From: Pandoraea bronchicola
GTDB taxonomy: Bacteria > Pseudomonadota > Gammaproteobacteria > Burkholderiales > Burkholderiaceae
Direction of reading: 5' to 3'
Assembly: GCF_902459805.1 (NCBI RefSeq)
Contig: NZ_CABPST010000015.1
Coordinates: 1 to 64,000 of the forward strand
Length of the DNA stretch: 64,000 bases
Below the pieces are notes generated by a model. That model was given only the letters and a program-made list of their open reading frames with translations. It searched no databases and was not told the DNA's origin. Shown here in pieces: positions 15,382-24,742 of this stretch (position 1 is its first letter; each line of letters starts with the position of its first letter). Both the position numbers and the translations under genes were made by a program.

Positions 15382-15449
15382 TGGATCGATGCCATTGCGG
15401 TGCGGTGCCGCGCCGTCGCCCGAGCGACGGAAGCTGCCACACCACGGGA

Positions 15450-15899
15450 TTACGCAGCCAACGCCGCCTTCACTTGCGCCGACACGGCCGTCATGTCGGC
15501 ACGACCGGCCAACAGGCCCTTGAGCACACCCATGACTTTGCCCATGTCCTGCGGACCGGCAGCGCCCGTTTGCGCCACGGCAGCCTTGACGGCTTGCGCC
15601 ACTTCCTCTGCCGAAAGCTGCTGCGGCATATAGACCTGGAGCACTTCGAGTTCGGCGGCCTCCTTGTCGGCCAGATCGGTACGGCCGGCAGCCTGGAACT
15701 GGCTGATGGAATCCTTGCGTTGTTTGATCAGCTTGTCGACGATGGCCACGACGGCCGCGTCATCGTCGAGAGAGATACGCTCGTCGACTTCCTTCTGTTT
15801 GATTGCCGCGAGCAGCAGTCGGATGGTCCCCAATTTGTCGGCGGCCTTGGCACGCATGGCCGTCTTCATGTCTTCGTTGATGCGTTCTTTCAGACTCAT
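15450..15899 (-). CDS. yqeY: GatB/YqeY domain-containing protein
   Basis: Encodes 149 residues, the usual size of stand-alone YqeY. It starts SLKERINEDMKTAMRAKAADKLGTIR and has the helical LLAAIKQKEVDER and YMPQQLSAEE segments, then a GKVMGVLKGLLAGRADM signature matching the GatB C-terminal domain. YqeY-type proteins resemble the tRNA-contacting tail of the amidotransferase GatB, but their exact role is unknown. The longer upstream frame is rejected because the family start aligns at 15899. In many relatives rpsU sits before this gene; it is absent here. Confidence 0.92.
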   Translation of the reverse strand: MSLKERINEDMKTAMRAKAADKLGTIRLLLAAIKQKEVDERISLDDDAAVVAIVDKLIKQRKDSISQFQAAGRTDLADKEAAELEVLQVYMPQQLSAEEVAQAVKAAVAQTGAAGPQDMGKVMGVLKGLLAGRADMTAVSAQVKAALAA

Positions 15900-16270
15900 G
15901 AGCAGGGGTTCCGGAATTCGAATACGTTTCAGTGTAGTGCATGCCGCCCCAAAGAAAAGGACGACCGCCGTCAGGCACTCACCGCGCACGACCGCTGCCG
16001 ATAAGCTGGCGCAGGGGCGAACGGGGGGCAGAAAGCACAAAACCCGCTTGGGGAGACGATCACAAACGCGATCACAAGCGGGCTCGCCGGAGACCTGGAC
16101 CCGCCCCGGCTAAGGCGGCGATCGCCTATTTGGCCGGTAACGTGTCGGACGCAAACTGCCCGGCAATGCCTCCGAGGCGTCCTGAACTGTCGTCACAAAC
16201 GTCCCGAAAACCGCGATTGATGCGCCGTCTCCACGAAGGTGAGAGCGTATCACAGTGGGGCAGTGGCCGT
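15900..16270. other. Intergenic region between yqeY and HI0933-type gene
   Basis: No convincing gene is present in either strand. In particular no rpsU-like (S21) coding sequence can be read. The region holds a minus-strand terminator at 16039-16082 and presumably the promoter of yqeY-dnaG to its left. The stretch 16083-16270 is unassigned. Confidence 0.5.
16039..16082 (-). terminator. Rho-independent terminator, minus strand
   Basis: CCCGCTTG and CAAGCGGG (16075-16082 and 16043-16050) form an 8-bp stem followed on the minus strand by TTTTGT. The loop carries two CGATCACAA-like repeats. It lies about 190 bases beyond the HI0933-type stop, so it may end that transcript or a small RNA. Confidence 0.6.
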
Positions 16271-17533
16271 CTATGACAGGGCGTCCTCTCCCGCCCGGCC
16301 AGCGTTAACGCTTTCGGAAATGCTTTCGGACATGGCCCGAGCACAGGCCACGGCCGACGCCCACGCCCACTGGAAGTTGTAGCCGCCGAGCCACCCCGTC
16401 ACGTCCACAACCTCCCCAACGAAATGCAGTCCCGGCTGCGCGCGGGTCTCCATCGTCGTGGAGGACAGCGCCCGCGTATCGACCCCGCCACGCGTGACCT
16501 CAGCCTTGCGCCAGCCCTCGGAGCCGCACGGCTTGAGCGTCCACCCCGAAAACGCCTGGGCTAGCGAGCGCAGCGCCTTGTCCGGCAGTTCCTGAACACG
16601 CGCCTGCGGCGAGAGTCCGCTGTTGGCGACCCAGGCGTCCGCCAGACGCGCCGGCACCCATTGCGCCAGCAGGTTGGCCAACTGCCGCTTCGAAGTCGCC
16701 TTCGCCTCGAACAATGCCGCCTCGATATCGGACGTTGGCGCCAGATCGAGCGTAATTGGCTGCCCCGGCGTCCAGAAGCTGGAGATCTGAAGGATGGCCG
16801 GCCCGGACAATCCGCGGTGCGTGAACAGCAGATCCTCGACAAAGCTGCCGGCTTCCTTCCCCTTACCCGTACTGACCTCGACTTCCAGCGACAAACCGGA
16901 CAATCCGGCAAATGGCGCCCACGTCGACGCGTCGAACATGAGCGGCACCAGCGCCGGGCGCGGCTCAATGACCTCCAGGCCGAATTGACGAGCGATGCGA
17001 TAGCCCCAGTCCGTTGCACCGATTTTCGGGATCGACAGGCCGCCCGTCGCGATGACAAGCCTTTTGGTGGCGATATGACCCGCATCTGTCGTCAAATGGT
17101 AGCGATGCGCACCACCAGCCTCCGTGTAGGCAACCGTGTGCACGGCGCACGGCATTCGCCAGTGCACATGCCCCACCGCGCACTCGTTGCGGAGCATTTC
17201 GATGATGTCCTCGGCACTTTCGTCGCAAAAGAGCTGCCCGCGATGCTTTTCATGCCAGGCGATACGGTGACGCTTGAGCAAGTCGAGAAAGTCGCGCGGC
17301 GTATAGCGTGCCAGCGCCGAACGGCAGAAACGCGGGTTTTCGGACAGGTAGTTGGCCGGCCCGGCATTGATATTGGTGAAATTGCAGCGCCCGCCGCCCG
17401 AGATGCGGATCTTCTCGGCCAGACGCGTCGCATGATCGATGAGTACCACGCGCAGCCCCAACTGCCCGGCGACCGCCGCGCACATCAGGCCGGCCGCGCC
17501 AGCACCCACAATCGCTACATCGAACTTTTCCAT
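16271..17533 (-). CDS. HI0933/YhiN-family flavoprotein
   Basis: Encodes about 420 residues. It begins with a dinucleotide-binding fold for FAD (VAIVGAGAAGLMCA, then Glu-Lys-Ile-Arg-Ile-Ser). The family signature SGGGRCNFTN follows near residue 50, and a second conserved block reads GGLSIPKIGATDWGY near 165. The C-terminus has the GEVVDVTGWLGGYNFQWAWASG-type segment typical of the family. The biochemical role of YhiN-type proteins is poorly defined; some are annotated aminoacetone oxidase family. Starts at 17533 or 17542 are both possible. It is divergent from tsaD. Confidence 0.88.
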   Translation of the reverse strand: MEKFDVAIVGAGAAGLMCAAVAGQLGLRVVLIDHATRLAEKIRISGGGRCNFTNINAGPANYLSENPRFCRSALARYTPRDFLDLLKRHRIAWHEKHRGQLFCDESAEDIIEMLRNECAVGHVHWRMPCAVHTVAYTEAGGAHRYHLTTDAGHIATKRLVIATGGLSIPKIGATDWGYRIARQFGLEVIEPRPALVPLMFDASTWAPFAGLSGLSLEVEVSTGKGKEAGSFVEDLLFTHRGLSGPAILQISSFWTPGQPITLDLAPTSDIEAALFEAKATSKRQLANLLAQWVPARLADAWVANSGLSPQARVQELPDKALRSLAQAFSGWTLKPCGSEGWRKAEVTRGGVDTRALSSTTMETRAQPGLHFVGEVVDVTGWLGGYNFQWAWASAVACARAMSESISESVNAGRAGEDALS

Positions 17534-17623
17534 GGCGCGCATTGTAACCGGCGAGGGATAAGGTCGACTGGTATACTTGCCGGTTATCCCATTTGTTGAC
17601 GCTCTGCGCGCCTCCCTTCCGCC

Positions 17624-18655
17624 ATGCTGGTTCTAGGCATTGAAAGCTCCTGCGACGAAACCGGGCTCGCCCTCTATGACACCGAGGCCGGCCTGCTCTC
17701 GCACGCACTGCATTCGCAGATTGCCATGCACCGCGAATATGGCGGCGTGGTGCCCGAATTGGCCTCGCGCGATCACATCCGCCGCGCACTGCCGCTGGCA
17801 GAAGACGTGCTGGCGCAGGCCGGCAAACCGCTCAGCGCGATCGACGCCATCGCCTACACGCAAGGCCCCGGCCTTGCTGGCGCGCTGCTGGTAGGAGCAA
17901 GCGTGGCCAATGCGCTCGCCTTCGCACTCGAGCGTCCGGTCGTCGGCGTACACCATCTGGAAGGGCATCTGCTCTCTCCGTTGCTCGCCCCGGATGCCCC
18001 CAACTTCCCATTCGTCGCCCTGCTGGTCTCCGGCGGCCACACCCAGTTGATGGAAGTGCGCGCCTTCGGGCAGTACGCCATGCTTGGCGAGACGCTGGAC
18101 GACGCCGCAGGCGAAGCCTTCGACAAAACCGCCAAGCTGCTGGGGCTCGGCTATCCGGGTGGCCCGGCCGTTTCCCGCCTGGCCGAGTTCGGCACACCGG
18201 GACGCTTCAACCTGCCTCGCCCGATGAAGCACTCGGGCAACCTCGATTTCAGCTTTAGCGGCCTGAAAACTGCCGTGCTCACGCAAGTGCGCAACCTCGC
18301 AGGCAATGTCTGCGAGCAGGAAAAGGCCGATCTCGCGCGCGGATTTGTCGACGCGATCGTCGACGTACTCGTCGCCAAGTCGATGGCTGCCCTGAAGCAG
18401 ACCGGCATGAAGACGCTGGTCGTCGCCGGCGGCGTCGGCGCCAATGCACAACTTCGAGCAGGGCTCAATGAAGCCGCACGGCGTCGCGGCTATCGTGTGC
18501 ACTACCCCGACCTGGCCTTTTGCACGGACAACGGCGCCATGATCGCCTTTGCGGGCGCCATGCGTCTCAAACATTGGCCGGACGAGGCTGACAGAGAATA
18601 CGCCTATACCGTCCGTCCACGCTGGGATCTCGCCGACATCGTGCGCGGCACCTGA
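17624..18655 (+). CDS. tsaD: tRNA N6-threonylcarbamoyladenosine transferase TsaD
   Basis: Encodes 343 residues, the family length. It shows the ASKHA fold start [15 protein letters not shown], the metal-binding HxxxH as HHLEGHL near 111-115, the VSGGHTQL motif, [12 protein letters not shown] and a late [13 protein letters not shown] block that carries the third metal ligand. With TsaB and TsaE it transfers the threonylcarbamoyl group to A37 of ANN-decoding tRNAs. TATACT at 17572-17577 is a likely -10. A strong bidirectional terminator follows. Confidence 0.97.
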   Translation: MLVLGIESSCDETGLALYDTEAGLLSHALHSQIAMHREYGGVVPELASRDHIRRALPLAEDVLAQAGKPLSAIDAIAYTQGPGLAGALLVGASVANALAFALERPVVGVHHLEGHLLSPLLAPDAPNFPFVALLVSGGHTQLMEVRAFGQYAMLGETLDDAAGEAFDKTAKLLGLGYPGGPAVSRLAEFGTPGRFNLPRPMKHSGNLDFSFSGLKTAVLTQVRNLAGNVCEQEKADLARGFVDAIVDVLVAKSMAALKQTGMKTLVVAGGVGANAQLRAGLNEAARRRGYRVHYPDLAFCTDNGAMIAFAGAMRLKHWPDEADREYAYTVRPRWDLADIVRGT

Positions 18656-18678
18656 CACATCTTGCGGCAAACGCCCAG

Positions 18679-18710
18679 TAAAAAACCGCTCCAAGGAGCG
18701 GTTTTTTTAT
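18679..18710. terminator. Bidirectional terminator between tsaD and folE2
   Basis: AAAAAACCGCTCC-aa-GGAGCGGTTTTTTT is a near-perfect hairpin flanked by A and T tracts, so it can end tsaD (plus) and folE2 (minus), which converge here. Confidence 0.9.
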
Positions 18711-18739
18711 TCTGCGCGGCCCCTGAAGACACCGCAGCG

Positions 18740-19549
18740 TCAAGCCAGAACGCGCTTGTCACGTTCGATTACCGCGTAGGCACTGTGATTGTGGATCGAC
18801 TCGAAGTTCTCCGCCTGAAGCACGTAGGCCACAACGCGCGACTCATTGTTCAGCCGCGTTGCCACGTCACGCACCAGATCCTCAACGAACTTCGGATTCT
18901 CATAGGCGCGCTCGGTCACGTATTTCTCATCCGGGCGCTTGAGCAGACCCCACAATTCGCAGGACGCCTCCTCCTCAGCCATGCGCACCAGTTCCTCGAC
19001 CGCAATATCGCCCGCGATTTCGGCGTCGATGGTGATGTGCGAGCGCTGGTTGTGCGCCCCGTACTGCGAAATCTTCTTCGAACACGGACACAGGCTCGTG
19101 ACCGGCACGAGCACTTTGAGCCAGACACGCGTCTGCCCGTTGCGCACGTCGCCGGTGAGCGTTACCTCGTAGTCCATCAGGCTTTGCACGCCCGAGACCG
19201 GCGCAGTCTTGTTGATGAAGTACGGGAACGTCACTTCGATTCGACCGGCCTCGGCTTCGAGCTTATCCAGCATGCTCGCCAGCATGGCCCGGAAACCCGC
19301 GACGTCCAGCGGCGCGCGATGCGCCTCGAGCAACGCCACGAAACGCGACATATGCGTGCCCTTTTGATCGGCAGGCAGATGCACATCGAGATTGAACAAG
19401 CCCACGGTGGCTTGCGCTTCGCCATCGGCCAGACGCACCGACAACGGGTGACGCACACCGCGCACACCAACACGTTGAATCGGAATCTGCCGGGTATCGA
19501 CGGTGCTCTGCACGTCCGGCATGGCGAAAGCGGGGTTCATCTGATTCAT
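18740..19549 (-). CDS. folE2: GTP cyclohydrolase FolE2 (type IB)
   Basis: Encodes 269 residues. The family hallmarks are visible: [12 protein letters not shown] near residue 26, [10 protein letters not shown] near 66, the catalytic Cys motif [19 protein letters not shown] near 152, and the C-terminal Glu-x-Ile-His-Asn-His-Ser-Ala. It makes 7,8-dihydroneopterin triphosphate from GTP, the first step of folate synthesis, and as the IB type can use metals other than zinc. I looked for a Zur-box-like palindrome upstream and saw none. It converges with tsaD. Confidence 0.95.
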   Translation of the reverse strand: MNQMNPAFAMPDVQSTVDTRQIPIQRVGVRGVRHPLSVRLADGEAQATVGLFNLDVHLPADQKGTHMSRFVALLEAHRAPLDVAGFRAMLASMLDKLEAEAGRIEVTFPYFINKTAPVSGVQSLMDYEVTLTGDVRNGQTRVWLKVLVPVTSLCPCSKKISQYGAHNQRSHITIDAEIAGDIAVEELVRMAEEEASCELWGLLKRPDEKYVTERAYENPKFVEDLVRDVATRLNNESRVVAYVLQAENFESIHNHSAYAVIERDKRVLA

Positions 19550-19688
19550 CTAGTTTCCTTCTTTGCCGGCGAGCCGACTGGGGGGAGGCAATGGGCAAAC
19601 GTATCCGACGCTCGGCTCGCGAGCCTCTGGCGAGTGTCATCGGGAACGTGCCGGAGAACCCCGGCACGGGATGAAAAATACGCAACGC

Positions 19689-19723
19689 AAAACGAAACGA
19701 TCCGGCGCGCAAGCCGGATCGTT
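19689..19723 (-). terminator. Terminator after dxs
   Basis: On the minus strand AACGATCCGGC pairs with GCCGGATCGTT around a 6-base loop, followed by TCGTTTTG. It lies about 25-60 bases beyond the dxs stop. Confidence 0.75.
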
Positions 19724-19747
19724 CGGAGATTCAGGACTACCGGACGC

Positions 19748-21664
19748 TCAGGCGACGAGCTTCGTCGTCACCTTGCCCGCCGTCTGAGAGGCTTCCACCG
19801 GCTGCAGGTCGAAGCGCGCACAGATCGACTTCGCAATGCCCGCCGCATCAAGACCCTCCGCGGCCAGCAGCGCCACCGGGTCACCATGATCGATGAAGCG
19901 ATCGGGCAGGCCCAATTGTAGTACGGGCCGAGTAACCCCACCGGCGAGCAGGGATTCCGCGACCGCCGACCCCGCGCCGCCCATGACGCTGCCCTCTTCC
20001 ACCGTCACGAGGTAATCGTGCGTCTGCGCCAGTCGTGCGATCAGCTCATCGTCGATCGGCTTGACGAAGCGCATGTCGGCCACGGTGGCGTCCAGTTGGG
20101 CAGCCGCGGCAAGCGCCGGCGCGACCATGCTGCCGAACGCCAGAATCGCCACGCGACGTCCCGCCTCGGCCTGGCCCTCACGGCGCACGACGCCCTTGCC
20201 GATCGGCAGTGCAGTCATCGTTTGCTCGATGGCGGCGCCCGTCCCCGCGCCTCGCGGATAACGCACGGCCGACGGACCATCGATCTGCACGCCGGTGTAC
20301 AGCATCTGACGGCATTCGTTCTCATCCGACGGCGCCATGACGACCATGTTCGGAATGCAGCGCAGATAAGCAATATCGTAGGCACCTGCGTGCGTTGCAC
20401 CATCCGCGCCAACGAGGCCCGAACGATCAAGCGCGAAGATCACCGGCAGATTTTGCAGTGCCACGTCGTGGATCAACTGATCGTAGCCGCGTTGCAGGAA
20501 CGTCGAGTAGATGGCGACGACCGGCTTGAGACCCTCGGTCGCCATCCCGCCAGCGAACGTCACCGCGTGTTGCTCGGCAATGCCGACGTCGTAATAACGC
20601 TCCGGGAAGCGCTTCTCGAACTCGACCATGCCCGAGCCTTCACGCATGGCAGGCGTAATACCCACGATGCGCTTGTCGGCTTCGGCCATATCGCACAGCC
20701 AATCGCCGAACACCTGCGTGTACGTCTTCTTGCCGCTCGTGCTCGGCTTGATACCTTCGGCCGGGTTGAACTTGCCCGGGCCGTGATACAGCACGGGGTC
20801 AGCTTCGGCCAGCTTGTAGCCGTAACCCTTGCGCGTCACCACGTGCAGGAATTGCGGCCCCTTCAGATTCTTGATGTTCTCGAGCGTCGGAATCAGCGAG
20901 TCGAGATCGTGACCGTCGATCGGCCCGATGTAGTTGAAGCCGAACTCCTCGAACATCGTCGCAGGCACGACCATGCCCTTGGCATGCTCTTCGAACTTGC
21001 GCGCCAACTCGAGCACCGGCGGCGCCACGCTCAGCACCTTCTCCACGCCCTTCTTTGCCGCAGCGTAGAAACGGCCCGACATCAGACGGGCCAGGTAGCG
21101 ATTGAGCGCGCCCACCGGCGGCGAGATCGACATGTCGTTGTCATTCAGGATGACCAGCAGCGGCACGTCTTCATGGACACCCGCGTTGTTCATCGCTTCA
21201 AATGCCATACCGGCAGTCATGGCGCCGTCGCCGATTACCGCGATGCCGAAGCGGTTTTCACCCTTCGTGCGAGCACCAAGGGCCATGCCGAGCGCCGCCG
21301 AAATCGACGTGCTCGAGTGTGCCGTGCCGAACGTGTCGTACGGAGATTCGTCGCGCTTCGGGAAGCCCGAAATGCCGCCAAGCTGACGCAGCGAACCCAT
21401 CGCGTCGCGACGGCCGGTCAGGATCTTGTGCGGATAGCTCTGGTGGCCCACGTCCCAGACGATGCGATCCTCCGGCGTGTTGAACACGTAGTGCAGCGCA
21501 ATCGTCAACTCGACCGTGCCGAGGTTGGACGACAAGTGGCCGCCAGTGCGCGACACACTTTCGAGCACGAAGGCACGCAGCTCTTCGGCCAACGGCGCAA
21601 GTTGGCGACGCTCCAGACGCCGCAGCGCGGCCGGATCATCGATAGTGTTTAGAAGTTCGTACAT
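19748..21664 (-). CDS. dxs: 1-deoxy-D-xylulose-5-phosphate synthase
   Basis: Encodes about 638 residues. The family start [11 protein letters not shown] is at 21664, so the longer frame to 21700 is rejected. The thiamine-diphosphate/Mg site is visible as [17 protein letters not shown], the transketolase-type HLSSNLG and TGRRDAM blocks are present, and the pyrimidine-domain [14 protein letters not shown] contains the catalytic Glu. It condenses pyruvate and glyceraldehyde-3-phosphate, the first step of the MEP isoprenoid route. ispA and xseB upstream on the same strand form the usual xseB-ispA-dxs order. Confidence 0.97.
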   Translation of the reverse strand: MYELLNTIDDPAALRRLERRQLAPLAEELRAFVLESVSRTGGHLSSNLGTVELTIALHYVFNTPEDRIVWDVGHQSYPHKILTGRRDAMGSLRQLGGISGFPKRDESPYDTFGTAHSSTSISAALGMALGARTKGENRFGIAVIGDGAMTAGMAFEAMNNAGVHEDVPLLVILNDNDMSISPPVGALNRYLARLMSGRFYAAAKKGVEKVLSVAPPVLELARKFEEHAKGMVVPATMFEEFGFNYIGPIDGHDLDSLIPTLENIKNLKGPQFLHVVTRKGYGYKLAEADPVLYHGPGKFNPAEGIKPSTSGKKTYTQVFGDWLCDMAEADKRIVGITPAMREGSGMVEFEKRFPERYYDVGIAEQHAVTFAGGMATEGLKPVVAIYSTFLQRGYDQLIHDVALQNLPVIFALDRSGLVGADGATHAGAYDIAYLRCIPNMVVMAPSDENECRQMLYTGVQIDGPSAVRYPRGAGTGAAIEQTMTALPIGKGVVRREGQAEAGRRVAILAFGSMVAPALAAAAQLDATVADMRFVKPIDDELIARLAQTHDYLVTVEEGSVMGGAGSAVAESLLAGGVTRPVLQLGLPDRFIDHGDPVALLAAEGLDAAGIAKSICARFDLQPVEASQTAGKVTTKLVA

Positions 21665-21863
21665 CGTCGTTCCATATATAGGCGTTTTATCGGGCAGCAC
21701 CCCCTGTGAGCTGTTCCCGATCTCCTGCCGGTGCGTTCTGTGGGGAGATCGCGCCGACCCTCCTTGCCCCTTGCTTGTGTCTACTGCAACCGCCCCCCGG
21801 GATCCCGCGATCCTGTCCTGCGCGGAGGCCGTCTCGAAACTTGCCTGCCCGGCGATCAGCCGT

Positions 21864-22769
21864 TCAGTTGATGCGATCTACCACGTAATCGGCCAAGGCA
21901 CGCAACCGGTCTGCGTTGCCAAGCGACGTGCTTGCCGAATGAGCATCGGCACGCAGCTTTTCCGCGTATGCGCGTGCGCCGTCAAGGCCCATCAGCGATA
22001 CGTAGGTCGGCTTGTCGTTCGCTGCATCCTTACCGGCCGTCTTGCCGAGCGTGGCCGAATCGGCCGTCGTGTCGAGAATGTCGTCCACGACCTGAAACGC
22101 CAGTCCCACTGCCGCCGCGTAGGCATCCAGTGCCACGGTTTCGTCGTCCGACAGCGCCCGGCCGCAGATCGCCCCCATGCGCAGCGAGGCACGCAGCAGC
22201 GCCCCCGTCTTCAGGCGATGCATGTTTTCCAGTTGCGACTGCGTGAGCTTGACGCCGACGCTCTCCAGATCGATGGCCTGACCGCCTGCCATACCGAGCG
22301 CCCCCGAGGCCAGCGCGAGTTCGCGCACCAGCGCGAGCGACTGCGCGGCACTCAGATCGCCCGTGGCTTCACCGAGCAACGCAAACGCCTGCGTTTGCAG
22401 GCCGTCGCCCGCGAGCAGGCCGGTGGCTTCGTCATATTGCACATGCACCGTCGGCTTGCCGCGGCGCAGGTCGTCGTCGTCCATGCACGGCAGGTCGTCG
22501 TGTACCAGCGAATAGGCATGGATCATTTCGACGGCGCATGCCGCACGATCGAGGGCCGTCTCGCTGGCCTGCGTGACCTCGCCAGCCGCAAAGCACAGTA
22601 GCGGGCGCACCCGCTTGCCGCCGCCGAGCACCGCGTAACGCATCGATTCATTGAGTCGCGCCGAGCCGCCATCGGCTGCCTCGGGCAGCGCGGCGTCGAG
22701 CGCCTTTTCAACACGGGCCTGTACCGCCTGCATCCAGGCCTTGATATTCTGATCCGCCATCGTCTTCAT
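21864..22769 (-). CDS. ispA: Farnesyl diphosphate synthase IspA
   Basis: Encodes about 300 residues. The first Asp-rich motif reads [15 protein letters not shown] and the second [19 protein letters not shown] and the [11 protein letters not shown] helix are also typical. It elongates dimethylallyl to geranyl and farnesyl diphosphate, downstream of Dxs. Starts at 22769 or 22760 are equally plausible; the further upstream Met at 22820 overlaps poorly conserved sequence. It lies 99 bases after xseB and 199 bases before dxs; no terminator is seen between them. Confidence 0.95.
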   Translation of the reverse strand: MKTMADQNIKAWMQAVQARVEKALDAALPEAADGGSARLNESMRYAVLGGGKRVRPLLCFAAGEVTQASETALDRAACAVEMIHAYSLVHDDLPCMDDDDLRRGKPTVHVQYDEATGLLAGDGLQTQAFALLGEATGDLSAAQSLALVRELALASGALGMAGGQAIDLESVGVKLTQSQLENMHRLKTGALLRASLRMGAICGRALSDDETVALDAYAAAVGLAFQVVDDILDTTADSATLGKTAGKDAANDKPTYVSLMGLDGARAYAEKLRADAHSASTSLGNADRLRALADYVVDRIN

Positions 22770-22868
22770 CCTGCACGTACCCTTCAGGCCGTGCGTGTTA
22801 TTGAGTCGCCCCTTTGCCATCCTGGGACGCTTTGGGTCGTGGGTCGCCTTCGTATCGCCGGGCGCCGG

Positions 22869-23138
22869 TTAGAACTCGTCGCGTGCCGCCTCGAGCGGCT
22901 TGAGCGTCTCGCCCTCCAGCACCTTGACCTGCTGCTCCACCTTCTCGAGCAGGCCCTGGCAGTACTTCACCAGCACGGCGCCGCGGCGGTATGCGCCGAG
23001 CGATTCCTCCAACCCCAACTCACCGCCCTCCATGCGCCCTACCAGCTTTTCCAGCTCGGCAAGCGCAGCCTCGTAGGTCTCGGGCAGATCCTGCGGCACC
23101 TCGGGCACCGCGTCTTGCGACTTTGCAGTCTTGGCCAT
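22869..23138 (-). CDS. xseB: Exodeoxyribonuclease VII small subunit
   Basis: Encodes 89 residues with the family pattern TYEAALAELEKLVGRMEGGELGLEESLGAYRRG followed by a coiled-coil segment LVKYCQGLLEKVEQQV. Several XseB chains wrap the large subunit XseA (not in this window) in the nuclease that degrades single-stranded DNA. It is the first gene of the xseB-ispA-dxs set and divergent from the Rieske oxygenase gene. Confidence 0.95.
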   Translation of the reverse strand: MAKTAKSQDAVPEVPQDLPETYEAALAELEKLVGRMEGGELGLEESLGAYRRGAVLVKYCQGLLEKVEQQVKVLEGETLKPLEAARDEF

Positions 23139-23290
23139 AAACGCAAAATTCAGGTCGAATGTTCCATTTTACGGCAAAAGCACGCCAGCTCGCAGAGCGT
23201 AAATTGCCTCAAAACCGATGGCGGTGACTATTTTCGGACATTATTTAACGCAAATCATGGACTTAGCAGCCCTCGACAGCACATACCGGG

Positions 23291-23296
23291 TATAAT
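23291..23296 (+). promoter_or_regulatory. -10 box of the Rieske oxygenase gene
   Basis: A perfect TATAAT preceded by GGG lies 70 bases before the ATG at 23366. No convincing -35 is seen 16-18 bases upstream, so the promoter may be activator-dependent. Confidence 0.45.
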
Positions 23297-23365
23297 CATC
23301 GGTTCCCTAAATCGATTCTTCGATGGTTGGGTTGTTCACTGCTTTCAAGCTCGACGGGAGTGGGA

Positions 23366-24481
23366 ATGTCCAATCTAAGCAGCGCTTTGCAATTGAAACC
23401 GGCCTCGAGCCAATTGCCGGTCTACACGTATTTCGACGAGGCGCTCCTCGCCCGCGAACGTGAAGTCCTATTCAAACACGGACCTCGCTACGTAGGTCAC
23501 GAACTGATGGTGCCGGAAGCAGGCGACTATTTCGCGCTGCCGGCCGAGCAGGAAGGCCGCATGCTGGTCCGTAACGGTGCGGGCGAACATGGCGGCATTG
23601 AACTGCTCTCGAACGTCTGCCGTCATCGTCAGGCGGTCATGCTCAATGGGCGCGGCAACGCACGCAACATTGTGTGCCCGCTCCATCGCTGGACTTACGA
23701 CACGAAGGGCGAACTGCTCGGGGCGCCGCATTTCCCCGAGAAGCCGTGCCTTAACCTCGGCAAGTTCCCGCTTCAACGCTGGAACGGGCTGCTGTTCGAA
23801 GCGCAAGGCCGCGACGTACAGGCCGATCTCGCTCGCCTGGGCGTAAAGCACCATCTCGACTTTTCGAACTTCATGTTCGATCACGTCGAAGTGCATGAAT
23901 GTAACTACAACTGGAAGACGTTCATCGAGGTTTACCTCGAGGACTACCACGTCGTGCCGTTCCACCCCGGGCTGGGCAGCTTCGTTTCGTGCGAAGACCT
24001 GAGCTGGGAGTTCGGTGACTGGTACAGCGTCCAGACAGTGGGCGTTCACGAAGGTCTCGCCAAGCCGGGCAGCCCCATCTACCGAGACTGGCACGACGTC
24101 CTCCTTCGTTACCGCGAAGGCGTTCCGCCCGACTTCGGTGCGATCTGGATGGTGTACTACCCGCACCTGATGATCGAGTGGTATCCGCATGTACTCGTGG
24201 TGTCGTGGCTCATTCCTCGCGGCCCGCAGAAAACGACAAACATCGTCGAATTCTATTATCCCGAGGAAATTGCGCTCTTCGAACGCGAATTCATCGAGGC
24301 TGAGCGTGCCGCCTATATGGAAACCGCCCAAGAAGACGACGAGATCGCCGAGCGGATGGATGCCGGCCGTCGCGCGCTGTTCGAGCGCGGCGTATCGGAA
24401 GTCGGCCCCTATCAGAGCCCGATGGAAGACGGCATGCAGCATTTCCACGAGTTCCTGCGTCGACAGATGGGTGACTTCTGA
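23366..24481 (+). CDS. Rieske non-heme iron oxygenase, alpha-subunit-like
   Basis: Encodes about 371 residues. The Rieske centre has CRHRQAV, then 15 residues on, CPLHRWTYD, giving the Cys-x-His/Cys-x-x-His ligands. The catalytic domain has EDYHVVPFHPGL, providing the bridging Asp and mononuclear iron His ligands. Such enzymes hydroxylate or demethylate small organic substrates using electrons from a reductase. No reductase or ferredoxin gene is adjacent, and the gene stands alone beside xseB as in other Burkholderiaceae, so the substrate is unknown. GGGAGTGGGA precedes the chosen ATG. Confidence 0.85.
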   Translation: MSNLSSALQLKPASSQLPVYTYFDEALLAREREVLFKHGPRYVGHELMVPEAGDYFALPAEQEGRMLVRNGAGEHGGIELLSNVCRHRQAVMLNGRGNARNIVCPLHRWTYDTKGELLGAPHFPEKPCLNLGKFPLQRWNGLLFEAQGRDVQADLARLGVKHHLDFSNFMFDHVEVHECNYNWKTFIEVYLEDYHVVPFHPGLGSFVSCEDLSWEFGDWYSVQTVGVHEGLAKPGSPIYRDWHDVLLRYREGVPPDFGAIWMVYYPHLMIEWYPHVLVVSWLIPRGPQKTTNIVEFYYPEEIALFEREFIEAERAAYMETAQEDDEIAERMDAGRRALFERGVSEVGPYQSPMEDGMQHFHEFLRRQMGDF

Positions 24482-24600
24482 GCGCTTCGCGCCAGAAGCC
24501 TCCCACCAGGCGAGAATGCAGGAACATCAGGTTGAAGTGCCGCAGACCGACGTTGCGGTGCCAGCGAGACCGAATTAAATATTTGCCGAATTTTCACGGA

Positions 24601-24626
24601 ACGGCGGGCCATCGGCCCGCCGTTTT
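24601..24626 (+). terminator. Terminator after the Rieske oxygenase gene
   Basis: ACGGCGGGCC-atc-GGCCCGCCGT is a perfect 10-bp stem followed by TTTTCGTT. It lies 120 bases after the oxygenase stop. Confidence 0.85.
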
Positions 24627-24742
24627 CGTTAGAATCGTTGCCATGCTTCAGATATGACCATGCGGTGAGCACTTATGCCGCGCGAGTCACCTGCGTTCAG
24701 CACGAAACGCGCCTCTTCGCCGCCAATTGGCCAAAATTCGCC

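Noticed and set aside
19550-19690. Possible Zur box for zinc control of folE2
   Set aside because: No AT-rich Zur palindrome is visible between folE2 and dxs.
20018-21652. Long plus-strand open frame antisense to dxs
   Set aside because: Shadow of dxs codon usage; no domain and no ribosome binding site.
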